Assembly: GCA_021738105.1 (NCBI GenBank)
Contig: JAIPCS010000082.1
Location: forward strand, 1 to 13,818
DNA length: 13,818 nucleotides
From: Sulfuritalea sp.
GTDB lineage: Bacteria; Pseudomonadota; Gammaproteobacteria; Burkholderiales; Rhodocyclaceae
Direction: 5' to 3'
Part shown: piece after piece, positions 7,248-13,818 of the stretch
Layout of the letters: every line of letters begins with the position of its first letter
Numbering within the stretch: position 1 is the first letter of the stretch
Position numbers and translations under genes: made by a program
The notes under the pieces: generated by a model
Seen by the model: the letters and a program-made list of their open reading frames with translations, nothing else
Database searches by the model: none
What the model was told of the DNA's origin: nothing

Positions 7248-7742
7248 ATGCCTTCATTCGACATTACTTCCGAAGCAGATCTTGTGGCCCTTAAAAATGC
7301 GGTCGATGTCGCCGGTCGTCACATCGGCAATCGCTACGATTTCAAAGGCACTTCGGCCCGAGCCGAGTTGAATGAAAAGGACAAGGTAATCACTATATTT
7401 GGTGATTCCGAGTTTCAGCTTGGTCAAGTCAAGGACATCCTGTTTCCGGAGATGGAAAAAAAGGAGCGGGAAAGCACCAAGCGGCTCGATCACGGCCCGG
7501 TGCAGTCGGTGGGCGGCAACAAGTCGAAACAGGAACTCAAGATCAAGATCGGTATCGAAATCGAATTGGCAAAGAAAATCGTCAAACTGATCAAGGACAG
7601 CAAACTAAAGGTACAGGCCAGTATTCAGGGCGACGCCGTTCGCGTCACGGGCGCCAAGCGCGATCTGTTGCAGGAAGTCATCGCATTGGTGAGGAAATCA
7701 ATTACCGATTTTCCACTGCAATACGGAAATTTCAGGGATTGA
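7248..7742 (+). CDS. yajQ: YajQ family nucleotide-binding protein
   Basis: This is a 164-residue member of the YajQ (UPF0234) family, which has two ferredoxin-like domains. Family members have been reported to bind nucleotides or RNA, and a Xanthomonas homologue binds cyclic di-GMP and affects virulence gene expression. The N-terminus MPSFDITSEADLVALKNAV, the GNRYDFKGTSA segment, and the C-terminal KSITDFPLQYGNFRD are characteristic, and the length is that of E. coli YajQ (about 163). The ATG at 7248 has AGGGA upstream. It is the last gene of the plus-strand run that starts at argD. Its stop codon overlaps the 3' end of the convergent amidotransferase gene by 11 bp. Binding of cyclic di-GMP here is inferred from the family only. 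Confidence 0.94.
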   Translation: MPSFDITSEADLVALKNAVDVAGRHIGNRYDFKGTSARAELNEKDKVITIFGDSEFQLGQVKDILFPEMEKKERESTKRLDHGPVQSVGGNKSKQELKIKIGIEIELAKKIVKLIKDSKLKVQASIQGDAVRVTGAKRDLLQEVIALVRKSITDFPLQYGNFRD

Positions 7743-8436
7743 GCAGTCCCTTGATCCACCGGCCATAAAGGCGGTCGGCCACCTGGCGCATTGCAGTGAT
7801 ACGCGCTTCCATACCTTCCTGCATCTGTTCCGGCGTCTGCACCGACGCAGACGCCGGAACACGCTCAACCGTCCAATGCTGGCACCAACTGCGGATCATC
7901 GTATCGGTCATTTCGACATGGCATTGCATTCCGAGATGCGGGCCACGCACAAACGCCTGATTGCTGCAGTGACTACTCTTTAGAAACGGAATGGCGCCGG
8001 GCGGAATGCTGAAGGTTTCTCCATGCCAGTGAAACGCGGTGAAGCGCGTGGTGTCACCCAGCCAGTCGGCAGATACCGCGATATCCGTCGCTTCCACCTC
8101 ACCCCAACCGATTTCCTTGACCGGATTTCCCGAGACGATGCCGCCCAGCGCTTTCGCAATGAGTTGTCCACCCAGGCAATGGCCAATGACCGGAATGCCC
8201 CTATTATCGGCATCGCGTATCAGCGCAAGCGTTATGGGCAGCCACGGCAGGTCGTCATTGACACTCATTGGTCCGCCCATGAAACACAATCCCGAAAACG
8301 CGTCAGAAGTCGGCGGTGGCGAGACGCCTTCATCGATCTTTATGAGGGTCCATGGCAGGGAATGCCGATCAAGGAATGTGGCAAAATAGCCCGGTCCCTC
8401 GCCGGGGCTATGACGGAATATTGCGATCGGTTTCAT
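7732..8436 (-). CDS. Class I glutamine amidotransferase (GMP synthase-like)
   Basis: A stand-alone GATase1 domain of 234 residues, similar to the glutaminase half of GMP synthase; the acceptor substrate is unknown. The triad is complete: Cys87 in GHCLGGQLIAKALGG, and His173 and Glu175 in GMQCHVEM. FMGGPMSVND (52-61), EIGWGEV (108-114) and HWHGE (136-140) are also typical of the GMP-synthase-like subfamily. The start is the ATG at 8436, because the protein then opens MKPIAIFRHSPGEGPG like its relatives. The frame extends upstream to 8553, but that part overlaps the divergent Nudix gene and has no family character. Ribosome-binding site weak; a TAGAAT (minus, 8471-8466) could be the -10. It ends convergently with yajQ, overlapping by 11 bp, and contains a perfect inverted repeat near its 3' end. 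Confidence 0.9.
   Translation of the reverse strand: MKPIAIFRHSPGEGPGYFATFLDRHSLPWTLIKIDEGVSPPPTSDAFSGLCFMGGPMSVNDDLPWLPITLALIRDADNRGIPVIGHCLGGQLIAKALGGIVSGNPVKEIGWGEVEATDIAVSADWLGDTTRFTAFHWHGETFSIPPGAIPFLKSSHCSNQAFVRGPHLGMQCHVEMTDTMIRSWCQHWTVERVPASASVQTPEQMQEGMEARITAMRQVADRLYGRWIKGLLNP
7826..7861. repeat. Perfect 15-bp-arm inverted repeat inside the amidotransferase gene
   Basis: TGTTCCGGCGTCTGC (7826-7840) and GCAGACGCCGGAACA (7847-7861) are exact reverse complements around a 6-nt ACCGAC loop. It lies 84 bp after the yajQ stop and within the last third of the amidotransferase coding sequence, in a segment encoding about VPASASVQTPEQ. No T run follows on either strand, so it is not a classical intrinsic terminator. 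It could stabilise the 3' end of the yajQ transcript or bind a protein. Confidence 0.8.
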
Positions 8437-8491
8437 GCCGGAGTCTCTTGTTAGCGCAAGCCCTGATTCTAACGGAGGCTTGCTTTCACTG

Positions 8492-9061
8492 ATGTGTAGC
8501 CGCTTCAGAGCAGGATTTGTTGTGCCCCCAATCTGCGAACCGGGAGTGAGCACAGAATCCAGTCTGATAGCGGCCGCTGTCCTGGTGCCGGTGATCCTGC
8601 GCGAATCGGGGGCGACCCTTCTGCTGACTCAGCGCACGGCGCATCTGCGTGATCACGCGGGACAGGTCAGCTTTCCTGGCGGCCGCTGGGAGGAAGGCGA
8701 CGCATCGCCGGAAGACACGGCTTTGCGCGAGGCCGAAGAAGAAGTCGGCCTCGTCGCCTCTCAAATCGAGATTCTTGGCAGGCTGCCGGAATATCGTACG
8801 GGGACAGGCTTTGTCGTCACGCCGGTGGTAGCTCTGGTGACGCCCCCCCTGAACCTGAAGCTGGACGATTTCGAGGTTGCGGAAGTTTTCGAACCACCGT
8901 TTGATTTTCTTGTCGATCGCACAAATTACCAGCGCCATTCGATCGAGGTGCGTGGCGTCATGCGTGAGTACTGGGCCGTGCCTTGGCAGGGTTATTACAT
9001 TTGGGGCGCAACCGCTGGCATGCTGTTGACCTTGAGCCATTTTCTGACCGGCGAGTCTTGA
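8492..9061 (+). CDS. Nudix hydrolase, CoA pyrophosphatase type
   Basis: The enzyme should cleave CoA or its acyl derivatives to 3',5'-ADP and 4'-phosphopantetheine. Two signatures support this. The CoA-specific UPF0035 motif runs from LLTQRTAHLRDH into GQVSFPGG (44-64), and the Nudix box follows directly, ending REAEEEVGL (79-87), with Asp in place of the first box Glu, as I recall for this subfamily. The 189 residues from the ATG at 8492 are close to E. coli NudL (192). GGAGG (8474-8478) is 13 nt upstream, a little far. An in-frame ATG at 8435 would overlap the divergent amidotransferase start and a downstream GTG is also possible, so the start is uncertain. The CobD/CbiB-like gene follows after 4 nt. 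Confidence 0.88.
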   Translation: MCSRFRAGFVVPPICEPGVSTESSLIAAAVLVPVILRESGATLLLTQRTAHLRDHAGQVSFPGGRWEEGDASPEDTALREAEEEVGLVASQIEILGRLPEYRTGTGFVVTPVVALVTPPLNLKLDDFEVAEVFEPPFDFLVDRTNYQRHSIEVRGVMREYWAVPWQGYYIWGATAGMLLTLSHFLTGES

Positions 9062-9065
9062 GCAC

Positions 9066-10001
9066 ATGACACTTCTGTCCATTATTATTGCGCTGATTAT
9101 CGAGCAGTTGCAGGCGCTCTCGATACACACCGCTGTGCGGGGTCCGCTGAAGCAAATGGCGGATTTTCTGGAAGACAAGTTCAATGATGGCGGCCGCAGT
9201 CACGGTGTCATCGCCTGGGGATTGGGAGTCGCGCTGCCAACCGCGGTCTTGGCGGTAACTTCGGCATGGTTGACGCAAACGCAGCCTGTGATTGGATTTC
9301 TGCTCGGGATTGGTGTGCTTTACCTGACGATGGGCTTTCGCCAGTTCAGTCATTACTTTACGGACATCCATCTGGCCTTGCGCACGTCCGAGCTGGAACC
9401 GGCACGCCGGATACTCGCGGAGTGGCGCGGAATTTCGGGCGATCGCCTGACCGGAAGCGAAGTCGCCCGATTGGCGATTGAGCAGGCATTGCTTTCCTCG
9501 CACCGGCATGTATTTGCCCCGCTGCTTTGGTTTACGCTGCTCGGTCCGGCAGGTGCATTGTTGTACCGGTTGGCTCAGGTTCTAAACGAATACTGGGGCG
9601 AGCGAACCGATGTCGAGATTGGCGAGTTCGGTCACTTTTCGCGCCGTGCATTCGAGATTATCGACTGGCTGCCTTTACGTGTGACCGCCGCATTTTTCGC
9701 CATTGTGGGTGATTTTGAAGACGCGGTGCATTGTTGGCGCACACAGGCGGATCGCTGGCCGAATGGCGGCTCCGGTATACTGCTGGCCAGTGGAGCGGGT
9801 GCATTGGGCGTACGGCTTGGAATGCCGGTGCACGAGGTGATTCCAGATGTGGGCGGGTTGGACGATCGCCCTGAACTGGGGTTGGGTGAGGATGCCGACC
9901 CCGATTTCATGCAGAGCACGATAGGCCTCGTCTGGCGCAGTCTTGTGCTCGGTTTGGCGGTACTGGCCCTGATCTGGGTTTCCGGATGGGTCGGTAGTTG
10001 A
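9066..10001 (+). CDS. CobD/CbiB family integral membrane protein
   Basis: A 311-residue membrane protein of the CobD/CbiB (and AmpE-related) family. True CbiB/CobD converts adenosylcobyric acid to adenosylcobinamide phosphate. I place it in the divergent betaproteobacterial branch because it begins MTLLSIIIALIIEQLQAL, has EDKFNDGG early, and ends in a membrane helix. Membrane segments are visible at about 1-17, 48-68, 73-92, 148-170, 199-215 and 288-308. A conserved-looking DFEDAVHCWRTQA segment lies near residues 217-229. No cobalamin gene is nearby, so a role in B12 synthesis is uncertain. It starts 4 nt after the Nudix stop with only a weak ribosome-binding site, suggesting translational coupling, and is 21 nt before the thiolase. 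Confidence 0.82.
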   Translation: MTLLSIIIALIIEQLQALSIHTAVRGPLKQMADFLEDKFNDGGRSHGVIAWGLGVALPTAVLAVTSAWLTQTQPVIGFLLGIGVLYLTMGFRQFSHYFTDIHLALRTSELEPARRILAEWRGISGDRLTGSEVARLAIEQALLSSHRHVFAPLLWFTLLGPAGALLYRLAQVLNEYWGERTDVEIGEFGHFSRRAFEIIDWLPLRVTAAFFAIVGDFEDAVHCWRTQADRWPNGGSGILLASGAGALGVRLGMPVHEVIPDVGGLDDRPELGLGEDADPDFMQSTIGLVWRSLVLGLAVLALIWVSGWVGS

Positions 10002-10022
10002 ATTTCAATTAGGAGTAATGCA

Positions 10023-11210
10023 ATGGCTGACAAGAGAGAAGTCGTAGTACTGAGTGCGGTTCGCGCCCCCGTGGGCACGTTTGGGGGTGCATTGTCAGGT
10101 ATGGAGCCTGCGGAGCTGGGTGGTCTGGTGGTCAAGGAAGCCATCGCCCGTTCAGGTGTTGATCCTGCGGCCATCAGTTTTGCTACCGTCGGCAATGTGA
10201 TCCCGACCGAGTCTCGCTATCCTTATGTCGCACGAGTTGCCACCATCCAGGGCGGCATGAGCATGGATTCCGTTGCTTTCGCGGTGAATCGGCTATGTGG
10301 CTCCGCGCAACAGGCTGTTGTCAGTTCGGCGCAGGCCATTTTGCTGGGCGATGCCGACTTCGCCATCGGCGGTGGTGTCGAAGTCATGTCCCGCGGCGCC
10401 TATCTGTCGCCAGCGATGCGTTCCGGCGCACGCATGGGCGATACCAAGATGCTCGACGCCATGGTTTGCGCACTGACCGACCCGTTTGGTGTTGGCCACA
10501 TGGGTATCACCGCCGAGAATCTGGCCAAGAAGCACGGTTTCACACGCGAGCAGCAGGATGAGCTGGCCTGCGAGTCGCAGCGCCGCGCCGCTGCCGCGAT
10601 CGCCGCCGGCTACTTCAAGGAACAGATCGTGCCGATCACCCTCAAGACGCGCAAGGGTGACGTGGTGTTCGACACCGACGAGCACGTCAAGGCCGGTACT
10701 ACGATGGAAACCCTGGCGAAGATGAAACCCGCGTTCGACAAGGCGGGTACGGTCACCGCAGGCAATGCCTCGGGCATCAACGATGGTGCAGCCTTCCTGG
10801 TGTTGGCCGATGCAGCCAAGGCAGCGGCCGGTGGCCACAAGGCCATGGCGCGTCTTGTGGCCTATGGTATTGGCGGCGTGCCGAACGACGTCATGGGTGA
10901 AGGCCCGATCCCGTCGACCAAGATCGCACTGGCCAAGGCCGGCCTCAAGCTGGATGATATCGGCGTTGTCGAATCCAACGAAGCTTTCGCTGCTCAATCG
11001 CTGACCGTGGCCAAGGTGCTCGGCCTCGATCCGAAGAAAACCAACCCCAACGGCGGCGCAATTGCCCTGGGTCATCCGATCGGCGCCAGCGGCACCGTGA
11101 TCATTACCAAGGCACTCTACGAAGCACGTCGCGTCGGCAGCAAATACTGTCTGGCGACCATGTGCATCGGCGGCGGTCAGGGCATCACGACGATTTGGGA
11201 ACTGATCTAG
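10023..11210 (+). CDS. Acetyl-CoA C-acyltransferase (BktB-like beta-ketothiolase)
   Basis: This thiolase interconverts two acyl-CoAs and a 3-ketoacyl-CoA, acting in fatty-acid degradation or in supplying 3-ketoacyl-CoA for polyhydroxyalkanoates. The 395 residues have the full catalytic set: nucleophile Cys92 in NRLCGSAQQAV, NEAFAAQ (319-325), His351 in NGGAIALGHPIGASG and Cys381 in CIGGGQG. The overall pattern (GTFGGAL, PAELGGLVVKEA, IGGGVEVMSR, KGDVVFDTDEHV) recalls Ralstonia BktB, so C4-C5 products are plausible, but specificity cannot be read from sequence. In the nucleophile motif the usual Gly after Cys-Gly-Ser is Ala. AGGAG (10011-10015) is 7 nt before the ATG. It follows the CobD-like gene by 21 nt and ends just before a strong terminator. 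Confidence 0.93.
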   Translation: MADKREVVVLSAVRAPVGTFGGALSGMEPAELGGLVVKEAIARSGVDPAAISFATVGNVIPTESRYPYVARVATIQGGMSMDSVAFAVNRLCGSAQQAVVSSAQAILLGDADFAIGGGVEVMSRGAYLSPAMRSGARMGDTKMLDAMVCALTDPFGVGHMGITAENLAKKHGFTREQQDELACESQRRAAAAIAAGYFKEQIVPITLKTRKGDVVFDTDEHVKAGTTMETLAKMKPAFDKAGTVTAGNASGINDGAAFLVLADAAKAAAGGHKAMARLVAYGIGGVPNDVMGEGPIPSTKIALAKAGLKLDDIGVVESNEAFAAQSLTVAKVLGLDPKKTNPNGGAIALGHPIGASGTVIITKALYEARRVGSKYCLATMCIGGGQGITTIWELI

Positions 11211-11232
11211 TCAGAAGCAATTCCCATTCATG

Positions 11233-11260
11233 AAAAAGCCCGGCGCTGCCGGGCTTTTTT
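11233..11260 (+). terminator. Bidirectional intrinsic terminator
   Basis: A 12-bp perfect stem (AAAAAGCCCGGC at 11233-11244 with GCCGGGCTTTTT at 11248-11259), a 3-nt GCT loop and a run of six Ts. It begins 22 bp after the thiolase stop. Because of the A-tract on the other side it also lies correctly for the convergent aminotransferase gene, whose stop is 20 bp away, and probably serves both. Confidence 0.95.
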
Positions 11261-11279
11261 GTTTGCAGAATCAGGCAAC

Positions 11280-12470
11280 CTACATGACGGCGGCCATTGC
11301 CTCGGCAACATAAGCGACATTTTTGGTGTTCAGTCCTGCCACGCACATTCGTCCCGAACGCACCAGATACACAGCGTGCTGTTCGCGCAATGTGTCGACC
11401 TGTTCTGGTGTCAGGCCGGTATAGCTGAACATGCCGTTCTGTTGCAGGAAGTAGCCAAAATCGCGGCCGGGACAACGCGTCGAAAGCACTTCGTGGAGGC
11501 TTTTTCGCATGGCCTTGATGCGCTCGCGCATCCGTGCCACCTCGCCGTCCCATTCCGCTGCAAGCGCCGGGTCCGCCAGTATCCGTGCGACCACCTGGCC
11601 GGCATGATTCGGCGGGCTTGAGTAATTGCGGCGAACCGTGAATTTGAGCTGACCGAGCACCAGATCCGCTTGCGCCGCATCCGGGCAAACCACGGAAAGA
11701 CCGCCACAGCGCTCGCCATAAAGAGAGAGATTTTTCGAAAAGGAGTTGGCCAGGAAAAAACTGGCGCCGGTGTCCGCGAAACTGCGCACCACCCAAGCGT
11801 CCTCGTCGATCCCGACGCCGAAGCCCTGATAGGCCATGTCAAAAAACGGGATCAGGCGCTTTTCCAGCAATACCGGAAAGAGCTGTTGCCACTGGTCGTG
11901 CGACAGGTCTACCCCGGTCGGATTGTGGCAGCAAGGATGAAGCAGCACAATGCTGCGTTCCGGCAACGAAGCAATCCTGGCCAGCATCTCGGGAAACAAT
12001 ACGCCACCGGTTTTGGGGTCGTAGTAGGGGTAATCGTTCACTTTGAAGCCGGCACCTTCGAACATGGAACGGTGGTTGTCCCAGGTCGGGTCACTGACCC
12101 AGACCCCGGCCTCAGGAAAATAGCGCTTCAGCAAATCGGCGCCGACTTTCAAGGCTCCCGAGCCGCCGATGGTCTGAATGGTGGCGATGCGCCGGGTCTT
12201 CACTGCTTCCCGATCGGTGCCAAAAACCAGTTTTTGAACGCCTTCGCGGTAGGCGGCCAATCCTTCCATCGGCAGATAGGAACGTGTCAATCCGTCGGCG
12301 GCGAGAGAAATTTCGGTACGCTTGACCAAGTCGAGCAGGGGAATGCGACCGTCTTCGTCATAGTAAAGACCGATACCCAGGTTGGCCTTGTTCGAACGCG
12401 GGTCCTTCATGAAGGTCTCTACCAGAGACAGAATGGGATCGCCGGCGTAGGCGTCGAGATGATTGAACAT
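11280..12470 (-). CDS. tyrB: Aromatic/aspartate aminotransferase (TyrB type)
   Basis: A class I PLP aminotransferase exchanging amino groups between aromatic amino acids or aspartate and 2-oxoglutarate. From the ATG at 12470 it is 396 residues, matching TyrB/AspC (about 396-397). Features: [14 protein letters not shown] at the N-terminus, [10 protein letters not shown] (66-75), GGSGALKVG (102-110), CHNPTGVD with Asn183, DMAYQGFG with Asp211, Schiff-base Lys246 in [27 protein letters not shown] (280-291), and [10 protein letters not shown] near the end carrying the carboxylate-binding Arg. GGAG 8 nt upstream supports this start over the ATG-like extension to 12533. Choice between TyrB and AspC function cannot be settled from sequence. 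It converges on the thiolase gene with a shared terminator. Confidence 0.92.
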   Translation of the reverse strand: MFNHLDAYAGDPILSLVETFMKDPRSNKANLGIGLYYDEDGRIPLLDLVKRTEISLAADGLTRSYLPMEGLAAYREGVQKLVFGTDREAVKTRRIATIQTIGGSGALKVGADLLKRYFPEAGVWVSDPTWDNHRSMFEGAGFKVNDYPYYDPKTGGVLFPEMLARIASLPERSIVLLHPCCHNPTGVDLSHDQWQQLFPVLLEKRLIPFFDMAYQGFGVGIDEDAWVVRSFADTGASFFLANSFSKNLSLYGERCGGLSVVCPDAAQADLVLGQLKFTVRRNYSSPPNHAGQVVARILADPALAAEWDGEVARMRERIKAMRKSLHEVLSTRCPGRDFGYFLQQNGMFSYTGLTPEQVDTLREQHAVYLVRSGRMCVAGLNTKNVAYVAEAMAAVM

Positions 12471-12477
12471 TGCTTGG

Positions 12478-12526
12478 GCTCCGAATAAAAAACTGGATGG
12501 CGGCAAGGCCGCGCGAGCTCCGAATA
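12478..12526. repeat. 10-bp direct repeat upstream of tyrB
   Basis: GCTCCGAATA (TATTCGGAGC on the minus strand) occurs exactly at 12478-12487 and at 12517-12526, 39 bp apart. The first copy includes the ribosome-binding GGAG of the aminotransferase gene. A TAGTAT (minus), a possible -10, overlaps the second. It could be a duplicated leader element or chance. Confidence 0.35.
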
Positions 12527-12565
12527 CTAGCAAGGAATCAGAAATGTCGCGGTTCTCGACGCCGC

Positions 12566-13006
12566 CTAGCTTTCCTGCCGGTAAATGTCTGGCGCATGAA
12601 TCTCCATGAATCGGTCGGGCGCGGGCAGCGCTGTGAAGCCCTGTTGCCGATACAACCCATGGGCGTCAGCGGTAACCAGCAGCAGTCGCCGCAGACCCTG
12701 CAAATCCGGATGGGCGAGCATGCATGAGACCAGCCATTTTCCCAGCCCCCGACCCCGATACGCATCAAGAACGAAAACGTCGGCCAGGTAGGCAAAGGTG
12801 GCGCGGTCGGTTACCGCCCGCGCAAAACCGATCTGCCGTGATTCCTGGTACAAACCGCAGCACAGGGAATTTGCCACGGCGCGTTCCACGATCGGTCGTG
12901 GAATTCCCTTGGCCCAGTAAGACTCTACGAGAAAGCCATGGATGGTTTCAATATCCAGGTCTTGTTGCCGGTCGGTGACGAGAAAACCCTCGCGTTTCCA
13001 TTCCAT
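12566..13006 (-). CDS. GNAT family N-acetyltransferase
   Basis: A single-domain acetyltransferase of 146 residues that uses acetyl-CoA; the acceptor is unknown. The acetyl-CoA-binding motif A is clear: [19 protein letters not shown], with the RGRGLG pyrophosphate loop at about 84-89 and the motif B LYRQQGF near the C-terminus. The N-terminal part ([10 protein letters not shown], then [11 protein letters not shown]) matches the compact GNAT subfamily of about 140 residues. The ATG at 13006 was chosen because the product then opens [16 protein letters not shown] at 13051 would add 15 residues without family character and would run into the inverted repeat upstream. It is downstream of the acyl-CoA ligase on the same strand (144 bp gap) and 95 bp upstream of the aminotransferase start. 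Confidence 0.9.
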   Translation of the reverse strand: MEWKREGFLVTDRQQDLDIETIHGFLVESYWAKGIPRPIVERAVANSLCCGLYQESRQIGFARAVTDRATFAYLADVFVLDAYRGRGLGKWLVSCMLAHPDLQGLRRLLLVTADAHGLYRQQGFTALPAPDRFMEIHAPDIYRQES

Positions 13007-13029
13007 GATTTGATCTCTCGAAACGGGTT

Positions 13030-13083
13030 GAGTGACACGGAGGCACGCCACAACCGGTCAGCAGATATGGCTCCGTGTCGCTC
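13030..13083. repeat. Imperfect 13-bp inverted repeat before the GNAT gene
   Basis: Arms at 13030-13042 (GAGTGACACGGAG) and 13071-13083 (CTCCGTGTCGCTC) pair at 12 of 13 positions, the exception being T-G, around a 28-nt loop. It lies in the 144-bp gap between the acyl-CoA ligase stop and the GNAT start. No T run follows on the minus strand, so it is not a standard terminator. The loop is too long for a typical operator, though looping between two half-sites is possible. Confidence 0.5.
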
Positions 13084-13150
13084 TAAAAGTCGGCGCTGGC
13101 GACACGGCACTTCATGTCCGGAAGGCCTCTGCTTTTATGCATGCAGCGCA

Positions 13151-13818
13151 TCAAGATTCGCGGATTGCCTCTTTTTCCTGAAGCGTGCGCCACATGACTT
13201 TTCCGGTGGCGGATTTGGGCAGGGTTTCCACGAATTCCACAATGCGCGGAGATTTGTAGGCGGCCATGTTCTGATGTGCCCAGTCGATGATCTCCTGCTC
13301 GCTGACTTTTCCACGCTGGGCGTCCTTGATGACCACGATGGCCTTGACCGTCTCGCCGCGATGGGGGTCCTTGCTGCCGATCACGCAGGCTTCCTGAATC
13401 GCCGGGTGCTGGTACATCAGGGCTTCGACCTCGGCCGGCCAGACCTTGTAGCCGGACGCATTGATCATCCGCTTCAGGCGATCGACCATGAAGAAATAAC
13501 CGTCCTCGTCGACGCGGCCAAGATCGCCGGTACGGAACCAGCGTTTGCCCTCGATCTCGATAAATGCATTGCGGGTGGCGTCGGGATTGTTCCAGTAGCC
13601 GAGAAAGACCTGCGGACCGCGAGTGAGTATTTCGCCGACTTCGCCCTGTGGCAGTTCCCTGAATGTGTTCGGGTCGACGACCATCGATTCGACATCGGGA
13701 ATCGGGATGCCCAGGCACTGCTTCTTGGCCCGGTCTGGCGGATTGATGTGGGAGGGTGCAATGGTCTCCGAGAGGCCGTAGCCCTCGACATAGGTGATGC
13801 CCATGTCGAGCAATTTTT
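13151..13818 (-). CDS. Fatty-acyl-CoA ligase, C-terminal part (5' end beyond window)
   Basis: The last 221 residues of an adenylate-forming acyl-CoA synthetase; the true start lies past position 13818. Such enzymes activate a fatty or related acid with ATP, then load it on CoA. In order are the A5 motif YGLSET, GYWNNPDATRNAF, the A7 motif WFRTGDLG, the A8 hinge DRLKRMINASGYKVWPAEVE, and the catalytic lysine in the A10 motif PKSATGK, 15 residues from the end. All key residues are intact. The hinge and KVWPAEVE pattern fit medium- or long-chain fatty-acid ligases, but chain length cannot be told from this half. It ends 144 bp before the GNAT gene. A short in-frame TTG at 13813 is internal, not the start. 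Confidence 0.9.
   Translation of the reverse strand, partial: KLLDMGITYVEGYGLSETIAPSHINPPDRAKKQCLGIPIPDVESMVVDPNTFRELPQGEVGEILTRGPQVFLGYWNNPDATRNAFIEIEGKRWFRTGDLGRVDEDGYFFMVDRLKRMINASGYKVWPAEVEALMYQHPAIQEACVIGSKDPHRGETVKAIVVIKDAQRGKVSEQEIIDWAHQNMAAYKSPRIVEFVETLPKSATGKVMWRTLQEKEAIRES

Noticed and set aside
7830..7857. The inverted repeat as a paired Neisseria-type DNA uptake sequence
   Set aside because: The arms contain GGCGTCTGC, not the GCCGTCTGAA core of known uptake sequences, and no other copies were seen in the window.
10293..11075. A 260-codon minus-strand frame inside the thiolase gene
   Set aside because: Antisense shadow in GC-rich sequence; the thiolase with all catalytic residues explains the region.
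13083..13718. A 211-codon minus-strand frame overlapping the acyl-CoA ligase
   Set aside because: Same strand but another frame; its translation is rich in Arg/Ser/Gly without motifs, while the ligase frame carries all adenylation motifs.

Overview
The window looks like chromosomal backbone from a betaproteobacterium. The evidence is the divergent murJ/rpsT pair, an argD-argF-argG cluster followed by DUF2788, ppnP and yajQ, a CobD/CbiB-like protein linked to a Nudix CoA pyrophosphatase, a BktB-like thiolase, moderately high GC and dense coding. A Rhodocyclales/Nitrosomonadales-type relative is my best guess, but that is inferred from gene content and not from any comparison. No transposase, integrase, tRNA, rRNA, CRISPR array or phage gene was seen.

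Layout. Positions 1-1440 (minus) hold the lipid II flippase gene murJ, cut by the window edge about 30 codons before its expected end. Diverging from it is rpsT (S20) with a near-consensus sigma70 promoter and its own intrinsic terminator. An AT-rich gap of about 330 bp follows. It holds an inverted repeat and a second near-consensus promoter overlapped by a perfect palindrome, which drives an unrecognised 73-residue protein. Convergent with it is an orphan ParA-type ATPase gene (minus), probably started at TTG. It is divergent from argD across 137 bp that contain a terminator-like hairpin with seven Ts just upstream of argD.

Positions 3309-7742 form a tight plus-strand run: argD, argF, argG, a two-helix membrane protein (DUF2788), ppnP and yajQ. 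All gaps are 23 bp or less, so this could be one transcript joining the later steps of arginine synthesis with nucleoside phosphorolysis and a nucleotide-binding regulator. The run ends in an 11-bp tail-to-tail overlap with a minus-strand class I glutamine amidotransferase gene, which carries a perfect 15-bp-arm inverted repeat inside its coding sequence. Diverging from that gene are the CoA pyrophosphatase, the CobD/CbiB-like membrane protein and the thiolase. A bidirectional terminator separates the thiolase from a convergent minus-strand block: an aromatic/aspartate aminotransferase (TyrB-type), a GNAT acetyltransferase and the C-terminal part of a fatty-acyl-CoA ligase.

How the genes fit together. 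ArgD makes N-acetylornithine, ArgF makes citrulline and ArgG makes argininosuccinate; the enzymes for the other steps are outside the window. The thiolase and acyl-CoA ligase suggest fatty-acid or polyhydroxyalkanoate-type acyl-CoA metabolism, and the Nudix enzyme would turn over CoA species. I did not find a new multi-gene system. The items most worth checking are regulatory structures (argD leader hairpin, palindrome in the 73-aa gene promoter, inverted repeat in the amidotransferase gene), the orphan ParA and the 73-aa protein.
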